From positions 1,302,001 to 1,366,000 of the forward strand of contig JAUIRK010000898.1 in the NCBI GenBank assembly GCA_030549495.1: a stretch of DNA of 64,000 bases, written 5' to 3'. This document shows positions 53,165-63,505 of this stretch, in pieces. A program made the position numbers and the translations under genes. Positions within the stretch are counted from its first letter, which is position 1; each line of letters opens with the position of its first letter. Origin of the DNA: Nectonema munidae (Eukaryota; Nematomorpha; Nectonematoida; Nectonematidae). The notes beneath the pieces were generated by a model that was given only the letters and a program-made list of their open reading frames with translations, was not told the origin of the DNA and did no database searches.

Positions 53165-54100
53165 AATTCTAATACCAAGTTTTCTAACTTTAGTTCTGTT
53201 TTACATTTTTGATAGAAATTACCTCAGAAAAGTTATGTAATTTGGATGGGATTTTTTTAATTTTTCTCACTAAAAGCTTTTCATTTTTTAGCAAGAAGAA
53301 ATCGAACAACTGAAAATTAATGAATGATTTTTTTCATTCAATAAAATTTCCAATTTTTTTATTATTTGATATTTTAGCTTTTTTCTACAAATAATTTTGA
53401 GGTGGTGCGCATCTATTTGAAGTGAGAAAGAAGGAGCTATATACAAGTCCTCATTCATTGTTGACGTTAAGTTTAATAGGGCGGGGGTTAACGTTTAGAT
53501 TAAGCTTAATTAAGAATGAAATAGAATAGACAAGGGAGGAGTAGGAATTCAGAAAAATTTGTTGTCTTTTTTGGAAGACGCTTGAAAGTCCGCCCTCTCT
53601 AATAATTTCAAAGATGTGCGGCCCTGAATCAATCTCATTTTTTTCATATAAACATTGCAGGGTGTCTAGTACTCTTTTTCTTAAGACTATATTCACTCAT
53701 ATAAAACCCTCCAAACTTTAGTTATTTGTTTTCAGTTGTTTTCTCTATCAATCAAATATCCTTTCATCGATTCCTGTAATGTGCCTGATAGACTACTTCA
53801 TTTCCAAATGAAAAGCCTATTCGCCCCAACAATTTTAGATTTTTTTAAACTAGTGTATATGCAATATGCAAATTTAATTAAAATATTTTCGCTGAAAGTA
53901 TAGTATTTAAATTTCATCAAATTTGTAAAAAAATATAAAGTAGTCTTATAAATTTAGGACTTTAGGTATGCGTTGATTACACTCTATTTTAAAGGATTTC
54001 TTGAATATTTGGTCTCCCGTGGTATTTCTAAACCAGTAATTTTAAAAATTGGAAGAAAAAAATTTCGCCTCCCAATAATTTTGAGGATGTGCGCCCCTGT
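53165..54100 (-). repeat. long inverted repeat, left copy
   Basis: Matches 59785-60569 in inverse orientation, with indels. Landmarks: taactttagttctg, aattttattgaa..., cattcattgttgacg, attaagcttaattaagaatg, aattcagaaaaattt, gaaagtccgccctc, and CAGGGGCGCACATCC-type ends near 53625 and 54093 (reverse). The block between the two CAGGGGCGC ends looks like a complete non-autonomous hAT-like unit that inserted in a larger repeat, or two tandem ones. Confidence 0.7.
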
Positions 54101-54104
54101 ATGC

Positions 54105-54195
54105 AACCACTACCAGTGACCAAAGAAATAAAAATCGTTTGTTTAAAAATTAATTCAAAAAAGCAGACGATTAATTTTTGAAAACCAATGCCTGA
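54105..54195 (-). repeat. piggyBac-type MITE end
   Basis: Reads ccagtgacc...ataaaaatcg...gcagacgatta...tgcctgaaaggg followed by TTAA. On the minus strand this is TTAA then CCCTTTCAGGCA, the same terminus as the MITE at 2942-3177. Confidence 0.55.
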
Positions 54196-54199
54196 AAGG

Positions 54200-56044
54200 G
54201 TTAAGAAAATATACTTTATAAGATATGTATTCCTTTAAAAATTTGTAATTAGTTTACGAGTTTCGTTTTAGATATAATACCATTTCACCTTCCTCCAAGA
54301 TGTAAGAACTTTTTTTCAAGCAACGTTCAAAGTGCTTATTAAAATATATAATGCAAAAATATTTAGTTAGATACCACAAGAGAAAAAAGTTCATAGTAAA
54401 ATATAGAATGTATTAAAAATGCTAATGCAAACATTAAACTTACTTAAAGGGTTTTGGATAACGATAAATAAGATGAAACATCAGAAAAAATATAAAAAAA
54501 CCGATATTTATAAAAATAAAAATTTAGTTAAGAAGAGTCCATTATTTTGCTAAAACAAAAAGGGTCTAAGAAGTTTTTGCTAGAAATTTTATTTCGCTAA
54601 CCTTTAAATTTTTTATAACATTTAAAATATTTCATATATAAAATTATACATTACGGTAATTTCGATATTAAGTGACCATAAAGTTAAAAAAATGTTTTTT
54701 ATTCAAATATCCAAAAAAATTTTAAATGTTTATTCGCAAAATGAAATTCTTGCGAATTTGTTTTTGAACCATAATTTGCCAAATTTTGTTCGCGAGAAAT
54801 TAAAGTAATTTACACTTTACAGTATATAAATTGATTTTATATCACCCTTTCAATGAGTAGGAAAGTGTATATAGACAGAATATGATATAAGCTCTCGAAT
54901 TAATCAGAATTTGTTTATTATAAATCAAGCATGACTTTAACTTGCGTTGTCTCATAACAATTTGTGATAATAGTATGATTATTTGGTGTCAATTTGTATC
55001 TCTTTTACCATAAAATTATTTTGCAATCAGCCTTTGAGTTTGAATAGATTTTTATAAAATGATAAAATTATTGTTTACAAATAGAAATAAAGATTTTTTT
55101 TTAATTTTCTTAAAATTTGAATTTTGACCGATATTTTTATCCCTAAATTGGAAATCAGGTTAAAACCTCTAAATCAGCATATTTGTGCAAAAATCTAGAT
55201 AATTGGTATTAGATTTTAGCCTTGAGTTAAAAAAAACTCCAATTTGGCTCGAAAACATGAAATTAAAACATAAAATTTTAATTTTCATGAGCCTCTCGGG
55301 TTAACAGTTGAAGATCAGGTGTTCTATCCCCAAAGCTCTGAACTCTTAAAAAGAAAGTCACAAAAAACTGTGATTAACCATCTCAAGGATAATGCGAGCA
55401 TATAGCCTTACGACTGAAGTGATTTTTTATCCAAGCGAGCACTATTTATATAATCTTTATATACCTAATATTCTAAGTAGTTTTCAAATATATAATATTA
55501 TAACTTGATTGTGCTCATACAAATTTATATTTATTAAATTTTTTTTTAAAAAACTCATTTTTAAACTTTGTCTTGTTCTGTTCATCCTATTTTTTCAAGG
55601 ATCTTAGTGCTTATTAATTTTTAGTAATCCACTCTTAAATTTTTTTACCTAAATTTTTGTTTATTAATTCTCAAATTTTATTGTTTGTAAATTTTAATTA
55701 GTATTGTTCAAATTAGGATATTTTTTCGCTGAAGTCTCTCAGTATTTTCTCTTTGTATTTGATCAAAGTGATGCTTTTTAGTTTTTCATGATTAAATTTT
55801 TTTTTAAATAGTTAGCTTTTTCTTGATAATCTAGTATAAATTTTTCATGCATAACAAAAGTTTAGTAATCTGAAAATTTGGAACTAAAATTTTGTAATGT
55901 GAAAATCTAGATTCAGAAAACACATTCAAATGTATTTTTACAAAGAAAAATGTTGCCTTCTATAAAATTGTATAAGGGGGAGGCTTTTATCTTTTCATAT
56001 TTTTTTAGCAATTTGATAGAAGCATTTTATTTAAATTAAATTTT
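54200..56044. other. gene-free AT-rich stretch
   Basis: No recognised repeats or genes. A tRNA-like string near 55297-55345 was considered and not accepted. Confidence 0.45.
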
Positions 56045-56320
56045 TTGAAATGCTGTAGGTCACGAATCTTCAACCTTTTTTTTTACATGCGAGGCCTAAA
56101 TTTTATGTAAGGGAAAAACATAGCAATATATTAAATAGAACAATCATAATACTCTAATTTTTTGTTATCGATGTCAAAATATATTAGTGAGATATTTGTT
56201 GTTTTCCTTCATTTAAAAACTTTGAACTTTTGAAGTCTGATGAAAAGTAATGGGCCCCGAATAATTTTTTCTAGTGCCCAAAATGTGCCTTGGTTTGAAG
56301 AAACCTGCTGTAGGCTATAG
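56045..56320. repeat. possible non-autonomous hAT element
   Basis: Ends read CACGAATCTTCAACCTTTT on the left and, inverted, CAGGTTTCTTCAAACCAAGG on the right, with a ggcc-containing block inside each. Ends of the C-A-x-x-x-x-TTCAACC type are common in animal hAT MITEs. Degraded. Confidence 0.35.
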
Positions 56321-56969
56321 GAGACGTTTGTAATATGTTTTTAAATTGAAGCTCATAAATTCTTTATTTTCAGACATGAAACTTATCTAAATTTAAACTA
56401 TAAAAGAAACCTAAATTTAATAAAATTCTCTTATCAGTAGGAGTACAGCTAATCAGTCGTAATGACACTGTGTTCTCCAAACAATTACGTGCAGGTAGTT
56501 CGTGACCAAATCGTTTGAACTTCTATAACTTCATTAATAAAAAGTATAAATGCTAGATTTTCTGGGGTTAAATTTTTTATATAGATATAGAAAATTAGTC
56601 TATCTGTTAGCAAATTTATTATTTAAAATATTTGCTTAGGAACATATTCTATTGTGTTTAAACATTTTTGAAATTATTATGAAGTTTACTAACATCTACA
56701 ATTTCATTTTAAAAAAAAGTTTACGATGGTCTCCTACACGATTTCAAAAATTGAATAATTGTTTAGATTTTTTCAAACTTAAATTATTGAATTTAAAGCA
56801 ATTTTTAGCTCCTTTACTACCACATTTAAAATTTGGCACTTGTTTATATTCCTCTTTTACCCCATCACTTTTAAAAATAACGTTTCCATCGCTATTTTTA
56901 GGAAATCTATTTTTATATATTTATTTTAAAGAAACAAATCAATTGTTTATTTATTTATATTTGACGATG
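56321..56969. other. gene-free AT-rich stretch
   Basis: A 112-codon plus-strand frame at 56652-56990 is Lys/Phe/Leu-rich with no motif and is taken as chance. Confidence 0.45.
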
Positions 56970-57450
56970 GCCTTCGTTAGGATACGATAAGAAATTTCGT
57001 ATTTTTAAATTTAATTTTCTTTTTGAAACGTAAAATAGGATATTTAGAAAACGTATCGAAATTTCAAAAAAAAATTCTAAACGTAATAATGTAATTTAAA
57101 TAGGCAAAAAATATTTAATATTAACTTTGTTAATGAATGCTATCAATATTCTTTCTACAATCATTGTGTCTTTTTTATCCAAATCATTTATCGCAATTAC
57201 AATGACATTCTCAAATATTAATGTTTTTTGACAAAAAAATTTAAAAAGGTTTTTGTTTATTATGAAAATTTAAGTATTGCAACGTAAAAGAAGAATATCT
57301 TCAACTATATCTTCTTTTAGTTTTAATCTTTTACCTTTTAAAATGTATTTTAAAGCCGAAAATGTTCTTTAACACTGACTTGAGTAACCGGTAATGATGA
57401 GACTATTTCAGCCTATCTTTTCAAACAACCACTGCCTTCATTTTAGCCGA
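56970..57450 (-). pseudogene. hAT-type transposase C-terminal relic in a dispersed repeat (copy B)
   Basis: Second copy of the repeat at 26225-26700. On the minus strand ALKYILKGKRLKLKED and DILLLRCNT are readable and correspond to the hAT dimerisation segment, in part better preserved than in copy A. The small inverted cgatacgaaatttcgtat blocks at the left end are shared. A stretch of about 25 bases near 57245 is present here and absent in copy A. Confidence 0.5.
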
Positions 57451-57479
57451 CTGTTATACAATTTACTTTTAACCTATCT

Positions 57480-57852
57480 TTGCTTATGGATAAGCTTTTG
57501 CATCCCGAAAGGCTAGACATAGATCCTAACTCTACTAGCGCAACTGACGAGTGGAAACATTGCTATTCCATCTTCCAAAATTATATCATAGATTTTTCGA
57601 TTAAAATGGGAAAGTCCCATGCTGATGTTACAAAGATGGCTCTGAAAGTTCTGATTCGGTTTGCCACTACATATGAGTGTGAGCAAGCGTTTTCCATGCT
57701 ACTTTCTCTATGAAACCAAATCCCGAAACAGATTCGAAGTGAATAATTATATGAGAGTTGCATTGGCCAAAACAGAGCTAAACTTAGACAAAGCAGATGC
57801 ATCCATCTTTTGGACATTGATTGGATTATTCAAACAATTTTTGAATAAATAA
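57480..57852 (+). pseudogene. hAT transposase C-terminal domain fragment
   Basis: Reads STSATDEWKHCYSIFQNYII, KMALKVLIRFATTYECEQAF, then after a one-base shift LYETKSRNRFEVNNYMRVAL, AKTELNLDKA. In ZBED5/SCAND3-type hAT proteins the same segment is LL-FATTYLCE-GFS followed by K-R-RL-V-x-LR-AL-KIEP. One frameshift within the SMLL/SYF junction near 57700; the rest is clean, so this fragment is younger than the relic at 50340-51460, whose missing C-terminus it resembles but on the other strand. Confidence 0.8.
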
Positions 57853-58131
57853 TTGTGTAGATTTTTTTAGTACAGTAGTTTATATATAGATTTATTTTTT
57901 TTAATTGAAACCCTGAGCTATTAAAAAATTATATAGAACCCCTACCCCCAACATTTTTAAAAAGTTTGTAAAACAAAAGTATTTTATGAATCAAATTGAG
58001 CATATTTGATTTACTGTGTATGGATAAGTTTATTTAAAAATTATGAGAAAAAGTGTTTGCATTAACTCATCTGTGAAAGCTAATTTACTGACAGGTGAAA
58101 TATTTTGGGCGAATTAATCACCAAAACTTAG
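57853..58131. other. gene-free AT-rich stretch
   Basis: Probably 3' flank of the hAT fragment; nothing else seen. Confidence 0.4.
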
Positions 58132-58133
58132 TA

Positions 58134-58738
58134 CCGTATATTTCGGTGTATAAGTAAGAGGGTGGACTTATATAACAGTAACAAAAAGGAAATCTTTAAA
58201 TCGTTTGGCATATTGATGCAGGAAACCAGGAATAACCTTAGGCTAATACCGAAGACAGCCTCGGTGCGGTAACTACCGATGTAAATACATGTAGCTACTA
58301 ATGTAAATACTTGTATTTAAAACAATTCACATTCTAATTCTACACTAATAATGTGATAGAACTACCATTACTTTAAAATTCCACAAAATGCTATTAATCA
58401 AAGGTAAAGAATTTAATCTGGTTAGTAGTAGAGTTAGGAACAGACTGAATTAGAGAGAAATAGAAGTGAAAGTATATGAGTATGTAAACTATAGAGATTT
58501 ATGTTAATACTACCTTATATATTATTTCATATTGTAAGTAGAACAACATGTGTATTTGTAATAACATATCGGTAGTCTTTAATCATGCCTGGTGTTTTAT
58601 ATATGGTAACTTTTACACTGCTGCTTAGGCTAACAGATCACTTAGGCGAGTTCTGTATTTTAGAGGTCGACTTATAACTCAGATATTAGCAAGAATTACT
58701 TTCATTTTGGGGGTCGACTTATACACCGAAATATACGG
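58134..58738. mobile_element. 605-bp TA-flanked MITE
   Basis: Terminal repeats CCGTATATTTCGGTGTATAA at 58134 and its inverse ending 58738 match over about 22 bases and continue with a loose GTCGACC-like block. TA flanks both sides (58132-58133, 58739-58740), the target of Tc1/mariner and Tigger elements. No coding capacity. Ends are nearly identical, so it is fairly young. Confidence 0.85.
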
Positions 58739-58740
58739 TA

Positions 58741-59780
58741 TATTAAATAAATTAAGATAATATTAAACCAAAAAATGGGGAATTATAATATATTTTAAAG
58801 TTAATATATTTGGCATTGATTTATAGCTTTGATTGATTTTTTAACAGATTTGATTGATTTTCATGAAAAATAAATGACACCATCAGATTTGTAATTAATT
58901 ATTTTGTAGGTTCATGTTTGAATTTTGTAAAAATATTAAATATTTTAAGAAAAAAGGGGCGGGTGATAAAATAGCCCCGCCCCTCACTGAGGAAATAAAA
59001 ATAGACCGTCACGAAAAGGGTTAGTGTCTTAGTTATCAATATTCCCTAAATAATTGGCTATGTTTTTACACTTTCCATCAAATTTTTACAGCAAAATTAT
59101 CCTAGTGTTTCGTCTATAGCTTACCACAAGACCATGAGTTATTTTAAAATTATAAATAGATTACCGCGCTTTATAAAGTTTGTGATCCATTTTTTTAGCT
59201 CAACAAGAGAGCAAGAGCATTTATATATGATAGAATCAAAGCGAAATCAAACTAATGATTCGTACCCTATTATGTTTACACTAATTTAATTCAATTCTTT
59301 AAATATAAGTATATTTAAGCTTCTTTTATTTCATCTCCAATCACCTGAATAAAGCTTTGGGCTAGAACACAAGCTTGGATCTACTCCCAAGCCAAAGTCT
59401 TTTAAAAAAAATTAAAAAAAAATGTAATGTTGGGTATTGGAAAAAATTCCCTTTATAATAAATTTTGAAAATTATAATAAAAAAATTGCTCATACTCTAA
59501 AAAAATTTCAAGATTTGCTGCCTATTACTCATTATTATTATTTTATTAGTTGCAAAAAATATATAGTGTATTTTTTTAAATCAGAAACTGTATTTATAAA
59601 TGTGGTGGTGAGAGAGGGACGGGGATGGAAGTAAACAAGTGCTATAAATGTATATTCTTTATTTAATTTTTCACTTTGCAAAAATTAAAGAAAATGTTCG
59701 AATTTTCACTTGTTAAGGTCTGAACTAAACTTTATCAAGAATGGTGTTTAAGACGTGGTAATGCCATTGTGTATAAATGT
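58741..59780. other. gene-free stretch with a GC-rich repeat end
   Basis: 58960-59015 carries a cgccccttt-type GC-rich block followed by gaggaaataaaaatagaccgtcacgaaaaggg and TTAG. This matches the ataaaaat / CCCTTTT-end layout of the piggyBac-type MITEs. A plus-strand frame at 59437-59634 is taken as chance. Confidence 0.4.
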
Positions 59781-59784
59781 TTAC

Positions 59785-60569
59785 ACCAGGGGCGCACATC
59801 CTCAAAATTATTGGGGGAATTTAGAAGAGGAATGTTTTTTTGTTGCAATTTTCAAAATTACTGGTCTGGAAATACCACTGGAGAACAAATATTCAAGCAA
59901 TCCTTTAAAATAGAGTGTATTCAGCGTATACACTATATTTATAAGACTACTTTATATTTTTTTTTTACAAAATTGATGCAATTTAAAAACTATACTTCCA
60001 GCGAAAATATTTTAATTAAATTTGCATATCGCATATACACTAGTTTAAAAAAAATTGTTGTGGGCGAATAGGTTTTTCATTTGAAAATGAAGTTCTACAA
60101 AAGACTGAAGGTTGGAGAGTTTTATATGAGTGAATGTAGTCTGGAGGAAAAGAGTCTACTAGACACCCTGCGATGTTTATATGAAAAAAATGTGTTTGAT
60201 TCAGGGGCGCACATCCTTGAAATTATTGGAGGGGGCGGACTTTAAAGCCTCTTCCAAAAAAGACAACAAATTTTTCTGAATTCCCTCTTTTCTATTCTAT
60301 TTCATTCTTAATTAAGCTTAATGTAAACTTTAACCCCCGCCTTATTAAGCTTAAATTCAACAATGAATGAGGACTTATATATATCTCCTTCTTTCTCACT
60401 TCAAATAGATGCCCACCATCTCCAAATTATGTGTAGATAGGGGGTAAAGATATCAATTAACAATAAAAAAATTGGAAATTTTATTGAAGGAAAAAAATCA
60501 TTAATTAATTCTCAGTTGTTCCTTCTTCCTAAAAAATGTAAAACAGAACTAAAGTTAGAAAACTTGGTA
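59785..60569 (+). repeat. long inverted repeat, right copy
   Basis: Inverse partner of 53165-54100. It opens with CAGGGGCGCACATCCTC at 59787, has a second such end at 60202, and stops at TA (60568-60569), where CAGTGGAGCCCGC begins. The left copy continues past this point without it, so the left copy is the empty site for an insertion at TA here. Confidence 0.7.
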
Positions 60570-60915
60570 CAGTGGAGCCCGCTTATTGTCATACCCTCCA
60601 TGTATGAATAAATTATGACATAATCCGGGATATTCTAATATCCGGGCTTAGCTATTTTCATGATTATGGTGGTTTGTAGTAAAACCAGAATAAGAAGATT
60701 GATTGTAGTAACTATATAAGATGATTTATTCAGGATAGAATAGCAAACTTAAGTTAGGTTATAAAAGTACTATAATGATGCTAAAGTGATGAAATAACAG
60801 CAGTGTGTGTATATATATATATATATAACAAATGTGCCTTAGGAGTATAAAGTAATATGCACGTAAACGTATATCAAGGATTTACATTTAAGAGAACTCT
60901 AGGCGCAAATTATAC
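60570..60915. mobile_element. pogo-type terminus CAGTGGAGCCCGC and adjoining sequence
   Basis: TA then CAGTGGAGCCCGCTTATTG, a typical pogo/Tigger-style end, followed by a small inverted atccggg...cccggat-like block near 60625-60650 and a (TA)n microsatellite at about 60808-60828. The opposite end was not found in the window. The Tigger at 60918 may have inserted into this element. Confidence 0.5.
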
Positions 60916-60927
60916 TACAGTGGTTAT

Positions 60928-63210
60928 TAGGTATATGAAATTTTTCTAACAGTTAATCCCCTTATTATTTTTTGTGGAGTTTTTATGCATAAAATATAAA
61001 TAAGGCAAAAGTTTTATATAGAATTAAAAAAAAATCACCCGCATGCTCATAAGCAATTTTTTATCGATGCAAACTATTCAATTATTTTTTAAAATGTATA
61101 AAACAATATTTATTTCAAGTTTGTTAATAAAAATTTAGAATTAACTTTTTCATTAGATCTACAAAAAGGAATTATGTCTTGCATTACTTTGATTGCACGT
61201 TCTGCACAAATATTGGAGAGTTGTGTTGGTATCGGTGATGGTTCTCTAGACCAAAATTTAGTTAGCGATTTCATAGCTTTTGCATGAAGTTTACAGGCTT
61301 CATAGAGATTCTCAAAATCAGTGGAATTAAAATGGTGAGAAGAAAACCAAATGTTAGCCCACGCACCACAAATAAAATCACAGGCTTCTGCAACTCTTGT
61401 GCCAAACTCTGGTAAAAGAATAAATGTAAGCAAAGTATAAATCGCTCTTGAATTCCATCTGGCATTGCTCAAAGAAGGAAGTGATTTGAATTTTACTTTT
61501 GGAAACTTCTTCGAAGTTTTATAAAATTTGTAACATAAGATTAAGTGATAGAGAAAATCCATGTCATCTCTCCATCGGGATTTGTTGCTATTTTTCAATT
61601 CTTGGCCTATATTCTTAAAAGATGTTTTGAGTTGATTGTATCGCTTTGTTAAAATTGGAATAAAAAATAGTTTAAATTTGGAGAACTTGTCGAATCATCA
61701 AAATAATCATTCAGAACGCGCTTCAGTATTGTATCAAGAATATGGTGCTGACATCCTATAAAAAAAGGTCTTTCAGGCCCAATTTTTTCAAAATGTTTTT
61801 GTAAAAATGTTACTGCACCAAGATATTTCCAGTATTTGATGCAGTTGTGTCTGTAACAATCATTTTTATTGAAGGCCAAAGTTGATAATCATCAATAACA
61901 GCTTTTACTCCATCAAATATTGTTTTGCCTTTTGAATTTGCTAGGACTGTTACAGCTAATCTGATTTCGCGCATGTCATTCTTCAAAACAACTACTTCAT
62001 ATTCTTTATTATTCCGAGTTTTCCCATCAAAGTGCAAATTTTCTTTATTATCGCTTTGTAGACACCACTCTGTGATGGAGTAGGTACTGAAATACCGCTT
62101 TCCAACATGTTTTGCAAACTGTATGAGCTTTTCTGATGCTTAGTTTTGCTGTTGTCACTAGGCGTACTGCACAATCAGTTTGATGTCTTTTTGATGTGGA
62201 GGGTTCATCAAAATCTTCATTGATATCAGAAACAAAATCACTAATACTTGAATCTTCACTTTGCAAAATTTGTTGAGTTTTACATGAATAGTTAGATGTT
62301 TTTGTTTTCTTTATTTTTTTCTTTAGTAAATTTAATTTTCTAGGATGAATACCTTTTGTATCAATTTTTGTGCTGCAATAGCCTACTTTGCTCTTTGTTG
62401 AGATTTGTAAATAATAAAATTCTTTATCTTCTTTACAAAGCCATTCACCTTTTTCATCTGTAACATCAAACACTTCATTGAAATCATATTTTCCATGTCG
62501 TCGACTGTGTTTATCAAATTTTTTTACTACTGCTTCAATTTTTCTTTCAACTGTCGATTTTCCTTTTTGAATTGGTAGGTTCAGTTTTTTCCATAAACAC
62601 CTTACTTCAATTGCAATTTTTGAAATCCTTTCTTTTTTAATTTTTGTAGAACAGGTTAGAGTTTTGTATCTGTCCAAAATATGTTTTTCCATTGGAATTC
62701 TTTGCATTTGGTCAAGAGCGTCGGCAATATTGTGCTTCCTTGAAGACTCATACCCTTGAAATTGTAATAAATTTGCTCACCAAATTTTTTTATTTGTGTC
62801 CGAAGAAACTGAATTTTTGGACATTAAAAATACTTGTCTTTAACCTAAAATTAATTTTTTTCTAAAATAAAATAAAAAGTCAGATTATTTTACAATTTCA
62901 TTAAAGCAAAGATTAGAAGTATTTTGAAGGTTGAAGGTAGTGTGATTACATGAATTTAATACATGAAAATGTTTTGAAACAAAACAATTTAATATAAATT
63001 TATATGAAGGTGTTTTTCTCAAAAATAAAACAAAGAAAAAAAAATACATCAAACTGTTACCTAGATAGAAATCAAAATAAGGAAAGCGGGTGACATTTTG
63101 AAAAGAAGTAGGTCTGATTTTAGTAATTTTTTTGCATAAAAAGAAAATCTCCACCCATGATAATAGGGGGAAAGAAAAAATTCAAAAAAATTTTTTTTGT
63201 CATATACCTA
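60928..63210 (-). mobile_element. hAT-like DNA transposon, complete ends (copy 3)
   Basis: Left end TAGGTATATGAAA at 60928; right end, reverse complement, TAGGTATATGACA ending 63210. Perfect 8-bp target duplication gtggttat at 60920-60927 and 63211-63218. 2,283 bp, almost the length of copy 1. The coding region is on the minus strand. Confidence 0.88.
61110..62760 (-). pseudogene. hAT-like transposase of an uncharacterised multicopy family (copy 3)
   Basis: The best-kept copy. N-terminal part 62707-62048 has MEKHILDRYKTLTCSTKIKK, IAIEVRCLWKKLNLP, KFDKHSRRHGKYDFNEVFDV, DKEFYYLQ and an acidic patch (SEDSSISDFVSDINEDFDEP). Then NMLESGISVPTPSQSGVYKA, LHFDGKTRNNKEYEVVVLKN, KMIVTDTTASNTG, FIGCQHHILDTILKRVL, SLSNARWNSRAIYTLLTFIL, CDFICGAWANIWFSSHHFN and CAERAIKVMQDIIPFC. 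About three frame breaks separate four long open parts. The plan DGK ... DTTAxNTG ... CQHH-LD ... ARWNSRA ... AER is shared with copies 1 and 2. No classical BED finger is visible at the N-terminus. Confidence 0.82.
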
Positions 63211-63505
63211 GTGGTTATAACGATTTAACTGTGCGTGGTTATACATGTAGGGGCCTACACTAATAAGTGGCAACACGATGGTTAACAATTAAAACAAGTA
63301 TTTATTACATTTTTCAGACATTATTATCACAATATACAAATAAAAGAATAAAAAATTTATTTAGTATCACTTTTTTCATACATTATTTATTAAAATGTAC
63401 AAATAAAAAATATATACACACGCATTGACAAGTAGGCCTAAACAATCCATCAGGTAAGTTTTTTTTTCATTTGAAGCTGTGGATCTGCGAATTGTCTATT
63501 TAGAT

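Noticed and set aside
55297-55345. tRNA-like segment (gttctatcccc)
   Set aside because: The D-arm and acceptor stems do not pair; a chance B-box-like match.
56652-56990. 112-codon plus-strand frame
   Set aside because: Leu/Phe/Lys-rich, no motif, and it runs into the dispersed repeat at 56970.
63201-63260. first read as the Tigger terminus beginning CATATACCTAG
   Set aside because: CATATACCTA is the end of the hAT-like element, shown by its inverse at 60928 and the gtggttat duplication; the true Tigger end starts at 60918.
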